From positions 124,001 to 188,000 of the forward strand of contig CANPZC010000001.1 in assembly GCA_947589355.1 (NCBI GenBank): a stretch of DNA of 64,000 nucleotides, in the 5' to 3' direction. Below are positions 35,721 to 45,184 of this stretch, piece after piece. The notes under the pieces are model-generated. The model did no database searches. It was not told where the DNA came from and was given only the letters and a program-made list of their open reading frames with translations. Both the position numbers and the translations under genes were made by a program. Within the stretch, counting starts at the first letter, position 1; the number at the start of each line of letters is the position of its first letter. The stretch is from an uncultured Clostridia bacterium. Lineage in GTDB: Bacteria > Bacillota > Clostridia > Oscillospirales > Ruminococcaceae.

Positions 35721-36137
35721 ATGACAGTTATCGAACTTACAAGAGAATTAGGCAGAGCTTTGCAGTGCGACGACAGATATATCGCATATAACTTAGCAAA
35801 GCAGACAAACGATCAGGACGTAGAGCTTCAGAACCTCATCGGCGAATTTAACATCGTCAGAATGAAGTACAGCCGGCAAATGCAGAAAAACGAAGCCGAG
35901 CAGGATAAAGAGCTTATGAAAAAGCTTGATGAAGATATGAGGGAAATATACGGAAAAATAATGAAAAATGAGAACATGGTGCGCTTTAACGATGCTAAAG
36001 ATGCCATGGATAAACTTCTCAATTCCATCAACTTCATTATAACCATGTCGGCAAACGGCGAAGACCCGATGACCTGCCCCGAGGAGCAGCCGTCATCTTG
36101 CGGCGGAAGCTGCGCGACCTGCGGCGGCTGCCACTAA
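35721..36137 (+). CDS. YlbF/YmcA family protein
   Basis: This is a 138-residue helical protein of the YlbF/YmcA family. In Bacillus subtilis YlbF, YmcA and YaaT form a complex that carries iron-sulphur clusters and steers RNase Y and Spo0A phosphorelay activity. The C-terminal tail here is rich in cysteine (CPEEQPSSCGGSCATCGGCH), fitting a cluster-binding role. RBS aagaggaga. It lies between miaB and mutS, 34 bases before mutS. Confidence 0.85.
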   Translation: MTVIELTRELGRALQCDDRYIAYNLAKQTNDQDVELQNLIGEFNIVRMKYSRQMQKNEAEQDKELMKKLDEDMREIYGKIMKNENMVRFNDAKDAMDKLLNSINFIITMSANGEDPMTCPEEQPSSCGGSCATCGGCH

Positions 36138-36171
36138 AGAAAAGCATTAAACAGCGTTTGGAGGTGTTTTC

Positions 36172-38805
36172 TTGTTAAGACTTGCAGATGTAGATATAGA
36201 AAAGCTGTCGCCTATGATGCAGCAGTACGCTATAATGAAGCAAAAGTATGATAAGCATATACTTTTCTATAGATTAGGCGACTTTTATGAGATGTTCTTT
36301 GAAGATGCAATAACTGTCTCTCAGGCGCTTGATCTTACCCTTACAGGGCGTGACTGCGGTCTTGACGAGCGCGCCCCCATGTGCGGCGTGCCTTACCATG
36401 CCTGCGATATGTACCTTAAAAAGCTTATTGAAAAAGGTTTCATGGTCGCCATATGTGAGCAAATGGAAGACCCCACGCTTGCAAAAGGTCTGGTAAAGCG
36501 CGAGATAGTGCGCGTTGTCACCCCCGGTACGCTTATAGAAAGCAGCCTGCTTGACGAAACAAGCAATAACTATCTCTGCTCTTTCTATGCAAAAGCCAAA
36601 GAGTGTGCGCTCTGCTTTGCAGATATCTCAACAGGCGAAGTGCACCTTTTCAGCTTTTCGGGGAACGATATGTCAAACGAGATAATCAACGAGTTTTCGC
36701 GCTTTTCACCGTCCGAGATACTTATAAACGACTACTATCTTGCAATGAAGTCCGTCAGTGACTTTGTTAAAGATAAGCTGAAAGCCGCAGTTTCTCTTTT
36801 AAGTGAAGATGATTTTTCCGTCGAGCGCGGAGGGGAGAGTACCGCAAAGCAGTTTTCTGTAGATAGTATAGAGCAGCTCGGTCTTAAAGCAGATACAATA
36901 GCCGCAAAGTGCATCTGCGGTCTTTTTTCCTATATAGGAGAAACACAAAGAGCCGCAGTCGGCAGGTTTTCATCTATCACCACGCACGACAGCGACCCCA
37001 TAATGACAATAGGCTTTACCGCCAGACGAAACCTTGAAATAACCGAAACTCTGCGCAATAAGGAGAAAAAAGGCAGCCTCCTCTGGGTGCTTGACAGTAC
37101 CAAAACTTCTATGGGCAAGCGCCTTTTGAAAAGCTACCTAGAGCAGCCGCTTGTGAACCCTGCAAAAATTATCGCAAGACTGGATGCAGTCGAAGAACTT
37201 ACCCGTTCGGCAGTAGAACTCGGAGAGCTTACAAGCCAGCTCAGCGGCGTTTATGACCTCGAGCGCCTTATGACAAGAGTAATGTATAAAACAGCCTCAC
37301 CGCGCGACCTTAAAGCATTGTCTCTTACCGCGCTGCGGCTGCCAAGTATAAAAGAGATGCTCTCCGGCTTTAAGTCAAAGCTTCTTTGCGAGATAAACGG
37401 CGGCATTTCAACGCTGGAAGCCGTATCCAATCTTGTAGAGAACGCCATAGTCGATGAACCCTCGGCTAATATCAAAGACGGCGGCGTTATCAAAGACGGC
37501 TTCAATCAGGAGCTTGACAGCCTGCGCAGTATTATAGACGGCGGCAAGGACATCATAAAAAATATCGAAAACAAAGAAAAAGAGGCCACAGGCATTAAGA
37601 ACCTTAAAATAGGCTATAACAGAGTTTTCGGCTACTATATAGAAGTCACCAAGTCTTACTATGACTTAGTGCCCGAGCATTACATAAGAAAACAGACCCT
37701 CGCCAACTGTGAGAGATTTATAACAGATGAGCTGAAAACAGCAGAAAACACTATTCTCGGCGCAAGCGATAAGGTGCTCACCATGGAGGGCGAAATATTC
37801 GCCGAGGTGCGTGACTTTATCGCAACACAGCTGCGGCTGGTGCAGGAAACGGCATCTTCAGTTGCCGCGCTTGATGTGCTTTGCTCTTTTGCGAATGTCG
37901 CAGTCAAGAACAACTATTCAAAGCCCGAGATAGCCATAGACGGCATAATAAATATCAAAAACGGTCGCCACCCCGTCGTAGAGCTCATGCAGCAAGATGA
38001 AGTTTTCGTGCCTAATGACTGCTACCTTGACCGCTCCGACAATAGAATGCTCATAATCACAGGCCCCAATATGTCGGGTAAATCAACATATATGCGGCAG
38101 GTCGCAATAATAACGCTTATGGCGCAGATAGGCTCGTTCGTGCCTGCCGACTATGCCAAAATATCGGTGGTCGACAGAATATTCACAAGGGTAGGCGCAA
38201 GCGATGACCTCACAGCAGGTCAGTCAACATTTATGGTAGAAATGACCGAAGTCGCCGAGATAGTCCGCCACGCCACCAAAAACAGCCTCGTTATTTTAGA
38301 TGAGGTCGGCAGAGGCACTTCAACTTTTGACGGCATAAGCATCGCCAGAGCAGTATGTGAGTATATATGTACTTCTAAATCGCTCGGCTGCAAAACGCTT
38401 TTCGCTACCCATTACCATGAACTTATAGGTCTTGAAAAAGACCTTGTAGGCGTGAAGAATTTTTCTGTAGCAGTCAAGAGAAGCGGCGATACCATAAAGT
38501 TTTTAAGAAAGATAGTCGAGGGCGGCGTTGACGAAAGTTATGGTATAGAAGTCGCAAAACTTGCAGGTCTGCCGCCGAAGATAATAAACCGTTCTCGTGA
38601 ACTTCTTGCAGAGCTTGAAGAAGAAAACCGCCGCAAGAACGAGCTTGCCGAAAAAGCGCGCCGAAGCGAGGAAGAAAACGGTCAGATGGAACTTAGCAGG
38701 ATAGGCGAGGGCATAGTTATAGATAGGATAAGAAAGACCAGTATCGACGAGCTTTCCGACAGCGAACTGAGAGAATTTTTCAAGGATATAAGCAGGTATC
38801 TGTAA
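36172..38805 (+). CDS. mutS: DNA mismatch repair protein MutS
   Basis: This is an 877-residue MutS. The mismatch-binding motif is in LGDFYEMFFEDA (Phe-x-Glu, near residue 36-40), and the ATPase domain has TGPNMSGKSTYMRQ (near 632), LVILDEVGRGTSTFDG and ATHYHEL. It starts with TTG at 36172, with ggaggtg five or six bases upstream. mutL follows 16 bases later. Full length and intact. Confidence 0.97.
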   Translation: MLRLADVDIEKLSPMMQQYAIMKQKYDKHILFYRLGDFYEMFFEDAITVSQALDLTLTGRDCGLDERAPMCGVPYHACDMYLKKLIEKGFMVAICEQMEDPTLAKGLVKREIVRVVTPGTLIESSLLDETSNNYLCSFYAKAKECALCFADISTGEVHLFSFSGNDMSNEIINEFSRFSPSEILINDYYLAMKSVSDFVKDKLKAAVSLLSEDDFSVERGGESTAKQFSVDSIEQLGLKADTIAAKCICGLFSYIGETQRAAVGRFSSITTHDSDPIMTIGFTARRNLEITETLRNKEKKGSLLWVLDSTKTSMGKRLLKSYLEQPLVNPAKIIARLDAVEELTRSAVELGELTSQLSGVYDLERLMTRVMYKTASPRDLKALSLTALRLPSIKEMLSGFKSKLLCEINGGISTLEAVSNLVENAIVDEPSANIKDGGVIKDGFNQELDSLRSIIDGGKDIIKNIENKEKEATGIKNLKIGYNRVFGYYIEVTKSYYDLVPEHYIRKQTLANCERFITDELKTAENTILGASDKVLTMEGEIFAEVRDFIATQLRLVQETASSVAALDVLCSFANVAVKNNYSKPEIAIDGIINIKNGRHPVVELMQQDEVFVPNDCYLDRSDNRMLIITGPNMSGKSTYMRQVAIITLMAQIGSFVPADYAKISVVDRIFTRVGASDDLTAGQSTFMVEMTEVAEIVRHATKNSLVILDEVGRGTSTFDGISIARAVCEYICTSKSLGCKTLFATHYHELIGLEKDLVGVKNFSVAVKRSGDTIKFLRKIVEGGVDESYGIEVAKLAGLPPKIINRSRELLAELEEENRRKNELAEKARRSEEENGQMELSRIGEGIVIDRIRKTSIDELSDSELREFFKDISRYL

Positions 38806-38821
38806 AGCAGGTGTAAGGCAA

Positions 38822-40720
38822 ATGGGCAGTATAAACGTACTCGGCAAAGAAATTTCGGAGCTTATCGCCGCAGGAGAGGTAATAGACAGACCCTCTGCAA
38901 TAGTTAAAGAGCTTACCGAAAACGCCATAGATTCGGGCGCGAGCCTCGTTACAATAGAGATAAAAAACGGCGGCAGAACGTTTATCCGCGTTACCGATAA
39001 CGGCTGCGGCATAGCCTATGAAGACGTGCCGACAGCGTTTCTTCGCCATGCCACCAGTAAAATTTCAAAGCAGTCAGACCTTGACAGCATAATGACACTT
39101 GGTTTTCGCGGCGAGGCGCTGGCATCTATATGCGCAGTCGCAAAGGTAGATGTACTGACAAAACGCCCCGAAGACAGCCTCGGCTGTAAGTACCGCATAT
39201 GCGCCAACGTGCAGGAAGAATATGAGCAAACAGGCTGCCCCGACGGCACTACTGTTATAGTGCGCGATATTTTTTATAACGTGCCCGCGCGCCTGAAGTT
39301 TTTGAAGAAAGACGTCACCGAGGGCAACGCTATAGCTGCAATAGTCAGCAAACTTGCGCTTTCTCACCCCGATGTTTCGTTCCGTTTTATCCGCGATAAC
39401 AAAAACGATCTTCTCACCGCAGGCGATGGCAAACTGCGCTCGGCGGTGTATTGTGTTTTCGGCAAAGAATTTGCAGCATCGCTGCTGCCCGTAGATTATA
39501 GCTACAACGGAATAAAAGTAACGGGCTTTACCTGTAAGCCGCTAATGGCAAAGGCAAACCACTCTTTTCAGAACTTTTTTATAAACAACAGGTATGTCAA
39601 GTCAATGACCTGTATGCACGCCGTCGATGAAGCCTATTCCAACAGTATAATGACCGGCAAAGTGCCTTCCTGCGTGCTTTATCTGGCTATACCGCCCGAA
39701 ATTATAGATGTGAATGTACACCCTACAAAGATAGAAGTCCGCTTTTCAAATGAGAAACTTATATACGACAGCGTGTATTTTGCAGTAAAAAATGCCCTTA
39801 TGACCGAGGATAAAGAGCATGAAATGAATATCACGCAGCCTCAGCGCAAGTTTACAGATGCCCAGCTTCACCCTATGTTCAAAGATGAAAAAGCCGAGCA
39901 GCTGAAAATGACCGCGCCGAAAGTAGAGCAGGTAGCATTTCAGCAGACCGGAAAACCTGCATATACACCAACTGCACCGCTCAACAGCCGCGTTATTCAG
40001 CGCCCCGAGCCTGCCGTTGATGTTCAAAATGATAAAGATGATAAAGAGCCTTTGGAAGAAAACGAAAAATTTCAGTATATCAGTCAGTCTTCTTTTGAAC
40101 GCCCACAGCAGCCCGTAAGCGAGCCTGTTGCAGAAAGCGAAATAGAAGAAATAGTCCCCACCGTTATCGGCGAGGTCTTCAAAACATATATAATAGTGCA
40201 GGCAGGCGAGGACATCTATATGATAGATAAGCACGCCGCCCACGAAAGATTTATCTTTGAAAAGCTCAAAAGCGATGTAAAAAGTTTAGACACCCAGATG
40301 CTGCTCGAGCCCGTAATGGTGCAGCTCTCGTTCGAGGAGTACGATGCAATAGCGCAAAATCCCGAAAAGGTTCAGAAAACAGGCTTTATCATAGAGCCCG
40401 ACCTTGCCCCCACCGTCGCGGTAAAGGGCGTGCCGGTAATGATAGCCGATATAAACCCTGCCGACCTCGTTCCGCAGATAGCCCAGAACCTTATAAACTC
40501 TAAGGTAGACCCGCAGCTTGATATTTTCGATGAGCTTTTTCATTCAATAGCCTGCCGCTCCGCAATAAAGGCAAATGACGACAGCTCGATAAGCGAGCTT
40601 GAAGTGATAGTCAAAGCCGTTTTCAACAGCGATAATTTGAAATATTGCCCTCACGGCAGACCGATAATGATAAAGCTTTCCAAAAAAGATATAGAAAAGC
40701 AATTCAAACGCATAGTCTGA
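38822..40720 (+). CDS. mutL: DNA mismatch repair protein MutL
   Basis: This is a 632-residue MutL. The GHKL ATPase shows KELTENAIDSGA, DNGCGI and GFRGEALASI; a variable Pro/Gln/Glu-rich linker spans about 340-450; the C-terminal endonuclease motif appears as DKHAAHERFIFE and CPHGRP. So this is an endonuclease-type MutL, as expected in an organism without MutH. Its TGA supplies part of the miaA RBS. Confidence 0.95.
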   Translation: MGSINVLGKEISELIAAGEVIDRPSAIVKELTENAIDSGASLVTIEIKNGGRTFIRVTDNGCGIAYEDVPTAFLRHATSKISKQSDLDSIMTLGFRGEALASICAVAKVDVLTKRPEDSLGCKYRICANVQEEYEQTGCPDGTTVIVRDIFYNVPARLKFLKKDVTEGNAIAAIVSKLALSHPDVSFRFIRDNKNDLLTAGDGKLRSAVYCVFGKEFAASLLPVDYSYNGIKVTGFTCKPLMAKANHSFQNFFINNRYVKSMTCMHAVDEAYSNSIMTGKVPSCVLYLAIPPEIIDVNVHPTKIEVRFSNEKLIYDSVYFAVKNALMTEDKEHEMNITQPQRKFTDAQLHPMFKDEKAEQLKMTAPKVEQVAFQQTGKPAYTPTAPLNSRVIQRPEPAVDVQNDKDDKEPLEENEKFQYISQSSFERPQQPVSEPVAESEIEEIVPTVIGEVFKTYIIVQAGEDIYMIDKHAAHERFIFEKLKSDVKSLDTQMLLEPVMVQLSFEEYDAIAQNPEKVQKTGFIIEPDLAPTVAVKGVPVMIADINPADLVPQIAQNLINSKVDPQLDIFDELFHSIACRSAIKANDDSSISELEVIVKAVFNSDNLKYCPHGRPIMIKLSKKDIEKQFKRIV

Positions 40721-40731
40721 GGTTTTGTTTT

Positions 40732-41706
40732 ATGAAGAATGATAAAATACCTCTCGTGGCAGTCGTAGGGCCTACAGCTTCAGGAAAAACAGCAGCAGGC
40801 GTTATACTTGCAAAGCAGTGTGGCGGCGAAGTCGTTTCTGCCGATTCAATGCAGATATATAAGGGTATGAGCATTGCCACCGCAAAGCCCACCGCGCAGG
40901 AAATGCAGGGCGTAAAGCACCACCTTGTTGACGTTTTAGAGCCTACCGCAGATTTTTCTGTTGCAGATTACGTCACCCTCGCACAGGGCGTTATCGCAGA
41001 TATCACAGCGCGCGGCAAATTGCCCATACTTGTCGGCGGTACGGGGCTTTATGTCAATTCTCTTGTGGATAATATAACCTTTGACGATACCGAAAAATGC
41101 CCCGAGCTGCGAAGTGAGCTTTTTGACTTTGCCGAAAAAAACGGCACTCATGCCTTGTGGCAGCAGCTTTTGCAGCTTGACCCCGACAGCGCCGCCGCTA
41201 TACATGAAAATAACGTCAACAGAGTTGTGCGTGCAATAGAAGTTTGTAAGATAAGCGGCGAAAAAATGTCGGTAAGGCAGATAAAGAGCAGAGAAAATGC
41301 TTCGCCTTATAACAGCTGTATAATAGGTCTTAACTTCCGCAGCCGAGAGGCTCTGTATGAAAGAATAAACAAGCGCGTTGATGTAATGATAGAAAACGGT
41401 CTTTTGCAGGAGGCTGAGGAGTTTTTCAAAAGAGAGAACGTCTCTACCGCCGCGCAGGCAATAGGCATTAAGGAACTTAAACCCTATTTTGACGGCGAAG
41501 ACACCCTTGAAAACTGCGTGGAGAAAATAAAACGGGAAACACGCCGCTATGCAAAAAGACAGCTTACTTGGTTCCGTAAGCGTAAAGATGTCAACTGGAT
41601 ATACCTTGACGATATAAATTTGTTAAATTTTAATGACGAGTTCACAAAAATTTTAAAAATTACTGTAGCCAAATCGAATATTTTATGTTATAATTATAAT
41701 ATGTAA
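40732..41706 (+). CDS. miaA: tRNA dimethylallyltransferase
   Basis: This is a 324-residue MiaA that transfers dimethylallyl to A37 of tRNA. Walker A is VGPTASGKTAAG, with SADSMQIYKGM and LVGGTGLYVNSLV after it and QLTWFRKRKDVNW near the end. I choose ATG 40732 with gaggt eight bases upstream; the track version runs back into mutL. The order mutL-miaA-hfq is conserved widely. Confidence 0.95.
   Translation: MKNDKIPLVAVVGPTASGKTAAGVILAKQCGGEVVSADSMQIYKGMSIATAKPTAQEMQGVKHHLVDVLEPTADFSVADYVTLAQGVIADITARGKLPILVGGTGLYVNSLVDNITFDDTEKCPELRSELFDFAEKNGTHALWQQLLQLDPDSAAAIHENNVNRVVRAIEVCKISGEKMSVRQIKSRENASPYNSCIIGLNFRSREALYERINKRVDVMIENGLLQEAEEFFKRENVSTAAQAIGIKELKPYFDGEDTLENCVEKIKRETRRYAKRQLTWFRKRKDVNWIYLDDINLLNFNDEFTKILKITVAKSNILCYNYNM
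41666..41694 (+). promoter_or_regulatory. Candidate internal promoter for hfq
   Basis: TAGCCA (41666-41671), 17 bases, TATAAT (41689-41694) with a TG extension (TGTTATAAT). It lies within the last codons of miaA, giving hfq a separate leader. Confidence 0.5.
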
Positions 41707-41758
41707 GTATGAACAGACAGAAACATAATGCAGAAACTAAATTAAGGGGACATAAAAA

Positions 41759-41998
41759 ATGAATAAGAATCTCAATCTTCAGGACGTGTTTTTGAATCAG
41801 GCAAGAAAGGATAGGATACCCGTGACATTCTTTCTTGTCAACGGCTTTCAGTTCAAGGGTGTCGTAAGAGGCTTTGACAGCTATATCGTCATCGCCGACT
41901 GCGACGGAAAGCAGTATGTGATCTATAAGCACGCCATTTCTACTATAGTACCTGCCAAGGCTATCAATATCCTTGATTCCGGTTCGCAGACCGAGTAA
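41759..41998 (+). CDS. hfq: RNA chaperone Hfq
   Basis: This is a 79-residue Hfq. It has the Sm1 motif around [19 protein letters not shown] and the Sm2 motif YKHAISTI, with the usual [21 protein letters not shown] start. It forms hexamers that bind sRNA and mRNA. It follows miaA, as in many bacteria, and has a possible own promoter inside miaA. RBS aagggga. Confidence 0.97.
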   Translation: MNKNLNLQDVFLNQARKDRIPVTFFLVNGFQFKGVVRGFDSYIVIADCDGKQYVIYKHAISTIVPAKAINILDSGSQTE

Positions 41999-42003
41999 AT
42001 GCT

Positions 42004-43191
42004 ATGTCAAGGACGTTAAAGGTAGTCGGCGTTTTGCTGTCTTTATTTCTGATAGCGACAGTGTGCAGCCAGATATACTTTGTCACTAACGATAAGTGTA
42101 CATATAACGTCGCGCTGGAATATTCAGTCTCGCAAAGTCTGTCATTCAAAGGCGTTATCGTCAGGAATGAAACGGTCATAACATCTCCGTCTGGAGGGGT
42201 AGTGGACTATTGCTACAGCGACGGCAGCAAAATTTCCGCAGGCGCAGTAATAGCCAACTGCTATGCATCTAAAGCCGAGATACTTTCAAAGCAGAAAAAA
42301 GAAAGCTATGAAAGCGAGATAGCAGGCTTAAAGCAGGCTCAGAGCTTTGTAAATACCGAGTATTCCGATGCCGACAGCGTGAAAAGACTTATAGACGAAA
42401 AGTACGGCGAAACGGCTGACTATATCCGCCTTAAAGAGTATGAAAAGGCTAAAGACAGCGAAGCCGAGCTGAGAGTTCTGATGAATAAGTATAACGTCAT
42501 CACAGGGCTTGAGAGCGACTATCAGCAGCTTATTTCCTCTCTTGAAGATAAAATATCGCTGGTAGATCAGGTGTATAACGAGCCGACGAGTTCCGTTGTC
42601 TCACAAAGCGGCGGCTATTTCGTATCTGCTACCGACGGCTATGAGCAAAGCCTCAACTATGATACCATTTATGACCTCGATAAAGAGGGCATAGAAGAAA
42701 TAGTCAACGGCAAACCGCAGCCCGTGCCCAACGCCATAGGCAAAACGTTCGATTCCTATAGCTGTAAGATAATAGGCGTTATAAATACCGATAACCCGTT
42801 TTTTGCAGATACCTATGTAAATTTCAAGCTGTCTTCCAGCAGCAATGTCTACAGCGCCTATGTAGAGAAGATAGATAAGATAAACGATAAAGGCGACTGT
42901 ATCATTATCCTTGACTGCGAAATGATAGACGAGTTTATAATTAAGAACAGAGTAGAGCAGATACAGCTCATATTTGACGACTATGACGGCATAAGAGTAC
43001 CGCGTAAAGCGATAAGGTTCAAAGATAACCAAAAGGGCGTCTATATCATCTACGGCGAGGAATATGTGTTCAAGAAAATAAACGTCGTTTATGAGGGCGA
43101 CGATTTCGTGCTATCTGAAATAACCGACGATGAAGACAGCCTTATGATATACGACCAGATAGTTATAGACGGCCGTGGAGTCGGGGTGTAG
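42004..43191 (+). CDS. HlyD-like membrane-anchored adaptor protein
   Basis: This is a 395-residue protein with one N-terminal span (VVGVLLSLFLIATVCSQIYFV) and an extracytoplasmic body resembling periplasmic adaptor proteins: a lipoyl-like half (ITSPSGGVVDYCYSDGSKISAG), a helical hairpin (about residues 95-185) and a return beta domain. No transporter partner is adjacent; instead it sits upstream of yggS-sepF-ylmH-divIVA, a common clostridial arrangement, so a link to division or envelope building is plausible. Starts five bases after hfq. Confidence 0.72.
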   Translation: MSRTLKVVGVLLSLFLIATVCSQIYFVTNDKCTYNVALEYSVSQSLSFKGVIVRNETVITSPSGGVVDYCYSDGSKISAGAVIANCYASKAEILSKQKKESYESEIAGLKQAQSFVNTEYSDADSVKRLIDEKYGETADYIRLKEYEKAKDSEAELRVLMNKYNVITGLESDYQQLISSLEDKISLVDQVYNEPTSSVVSQSGGYFVSATDGYEQSLNYDTIYDLDKEGIEEIVNGKPQPVPNAIGKTFDSYSCKIIGVINTDNPFFADTYVNFKLSSSSNVYSAYVEKIDKINDKGDCIIILDCEMIDEFIIKNRVEQIQLIFDDYDGIRVPRKAIRFKDNQKGVYIIYGEEYVFKKINVVYEGDDFVLSEITDDEDSLMIYDQIVIDGRGVGV

Positions 43192-43194
43192 AAA

Positions 43195-43887
43195 ATGACC
43201 GAAAATGAAAAATATCTTGTTGAAAATTATAAAACAATATGCTATAATGTAAACGAAGCCTCGGCAAAGTATGCAGGCGGCAGAAAAGTGCGTATAATGG
43301 GCGTTACCAAAACTGTCGATCCGCAGCTTGTCAACCGATCGATAGACCTCGGCATTGACCTGCTAGGCGAGAACAGAGTGCAGGAGTATCTTTCAAAAAA
43401 AGATATTTATAAACCATGCGAGGTGCAGTTTATAGGCAATCTGCAAACCAATAAAATAAAGTATATTATAGACAGCGTTTCTATGATACAGTCGGTAGGT
43501 ACTCTGCCGCTCGCGCAGGCAATAGATAAACAGGCAGAGAAGCACGGCAGGGTGATGGATATCTTAGTGCAGATAAATATCGGCAGCGAGCTTACCAAAG
43601 GCGGCTTTGAAAAAGAGCAGACAGACGAAGCCATATACGCCATAGAGCAGCTTAAAAACGTAAGGGTGCGCGGTCTTATGACTATTCCGCCCCCGGGCTG
43701 CGGTGAAGATGTGTTTGACAGTATGCATCGGCTGTATCTTGATATGAAAGAAAAACATGACCGTAGCGGCTGTTTTGATACGCTTTCTATGGGAATGTCG
43801 GGAGATTATGAGACCGCGGTAAAGCACGGTTCAACTCTCGTAAGACTGGGAACAGCTCTGTACGGAGCAAGAATATATAAAAAATAG
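43195..43887 (+). CDS. YggS family PLP homeostasis protein
   Basis: This is a 230-residue YggS/PROSC-like protein that binds pyridoxal phosphate. The PLP lysine lies in IMGVTKTVDPQLV, and GENRVQEYLSK, HFIGN-like QFIGNLQTNKIKYI and LSMGMSGDYETAVKHGSTLVRLGTALYGAR follow. It balances PLP and amino-acid pools and has no known catalysis. Position upstream of sepF is typical of Gram-positive bacteria. Confidence 0.93.
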   Translation: MTENEKYLVENYKTICYNVNEASAKYAGGRKVRIMGVTKTVDPQLVNRSIDLGIDLLGENRVQEYLSKKDIYKPCEVQFIGNLQTNKIKYIIDSVSMIQSVGTLPLAQAIDKQAEKHGRVMDILVQINIGSELTKGGFEKEQTDEAIYAIEQLKNVRVRGLMTIPPPGCGEDVFDSMHRLYLDMKEKHDRSGCFDTLSMGMSGDYETAVKHGSTLVRLGTALYGARIYKK

Positions 43888-43906
43888 ATCTTTGGAGGAA
43901 AACAAA

Positions 43907-44362
43907 ATGAGTGTATTGAACGGATTGAAAAGTATGTTCGTCGGCGCCGATGACGATTACGAAAATGAAGATGCGGGCTATACAAGAGAGACACAGCCCG
44001 AACGTTCTTCAGCAAGAGAAACAAGAGAACCAAGAGAAACAAGAGATGGAAGGAGCAGGGAAGTTAAAATGATCGAGACAACAACAACATTGCAGATAGT
44101 TCTGGCAAGACCTAACGATTTTTCTGAGGTAAAGTCAATAGGCGATGACCTCAACGACCAGAAAACAGTTCTTCTTAACCTTGAAAGCGTTAAGGGCGAG
44201 GACGCAAGAAGAATACTTGACTTTCTTTCGGGCGTGGCGTATGCAAACGGAGCCGATATAAAGATGATGGCTCAGAAAACATTCGCAATAATGCCGAAGA
44301 ATGTAGGTTTTCAGGGCGTTGACCTCATGAGCGAGCTGGAGAATAACGGTTACAGCTTCTGA
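43907..44362 (+). CDS. sepF: Cell division protein SepF
   Basis: This is a 151-residue SepF that tethers FtsZ to the membrane and shapes the Z-ring. It has an N-terminal amphipathic helix (SVLNGLKSMFVG), a charged linker with repeated ETREP/ETRDG units, and the C-terminal domain (LARPNDFSEVKSIGDDL, VLLNLESVKGEDARRILDFLSGVAYA). I choose ATG 43907 over TTG 43892, since the RBS ggagga lies between them. Its TGA overlaps the next ATG. Confidence 0.94.
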   Translation: MSVLNGLKSMFVGADDDYENEDAGYTRETQPERSSARETREPRETRDGRSREVKMIETTTTLQIVLARPNDFSEVKSIGDDLNDQKTVLLNLESVKGEDARRILDFLSGVAYANGADIKMMAQKTFAIMPKNVGFQGVDLMSELENNGYSF

Positions 44363-45156
44363 TGAGCGAAGAATTTTCGTTTTTGCACGGGCTCACCCGT
44401 GAAGAAGAGGTCTTTGCACGAAATATTTTGGATAGAGTTTCGGCAGCCGATAAAGCAGGCTATTGCAGATATACCATGTTCCTCGGCGAGTGGCAGACCG
44501 ATATAGCGCTTGCGGTAATGAAAAGTAAGCGCTTTGAAAGGTATTGCTTTTTCGGCGGCTACAGCGGCGAGGAGTTTGAATGCAGCAGAAAAATGCTTGC
44601 CGTATTCGGTGAGTATGCAAAGCCGACGTTTGAGGATTTCCCCATAAGAGCCGTGTCTTTTCGCTTCAAACCGTGCTATAAGCTCACGCACCGCGACTTT
44701 CTCGGCGCTTTGATGTCGCTTGAAATAAAGCGTGAGTGTATAGGCGATATTTTGGTAGGCGAGGGCGCTTGTGTAGCATTTTTGGCAGAGCATATAGCGA
44801 AAGATGTGCTGCATATAGATAAAGTCGGCAATGTCGGCGTCGAGGCGCTTAAGGGCGTTTCTGCCATTTCTGAAATAGACCTCTCGCCAAAGCTTAAAAT
44901 TATCGAGAGTACAGTTTCATCACTTCGCGCAGACTGTATCGCGGCTGCGGCGGCAGGCGTTTCGCGTGAAAAAGCGCAGAAAATACTCGCGGCAAAAAAT
45001 TTTGTCGTGGCAGGAAAAACGGTAGAAAACAGCGACGCTCACATCGAAGAAGGCACTGTGTTCTATATAAAAGGTCACGGTAAATTCAGGCTTTCACAGG
45101 CAGGTAATGTTACGCGCAAAAACAAAGTGCGTATCGTGATAGAAAAATTTGTGTAA
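44362..45156 (+). CDS. YlmH family S4 RNA-binding protein
   Basis: This is a 264-residue YlmH-type protein. The N-terminal helices (EFSFLHGLTREEEVFARNILDRV) and the central YlmH domain (LGALMSLEIKRECIGDILV) lead to a C-terminal S4 domain (about 185-245, LRADCIAAAAAGVSREKAQ). Homologues bind RNA and rescue stalled ribosomes in Bacillus. It is coupled to sepF by a one-base stop/start overlap and precedes divIVA. Confidence 0.9.
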   Translation: MSEEFSFLHGLTREEEVFARNILDRVSAADKAGYCRYTMFLGEWQTDIALAVMKSKRFERYCFFGGYSGEEFECSRKMLAVFGEYAKPTFEDFPIRAVSFRFKPCYKLTHRDFLGALMSLEIKRECIGDILVGEGACVAFLAEHIAKDVLHIDKVGNVGVEALKGVSAISEIDLSPKLKIIESTVSSLRADCIAAAAAGVSREKAQKILAAKNFVVAGKTVENSDAHIEEGTVFYIKGHGKFRLSQAGNVTRKNKVRIVIEKFV

Positions 45157-45184
45157 AAAATAAAATTAAGGAGGCATTTGTACT

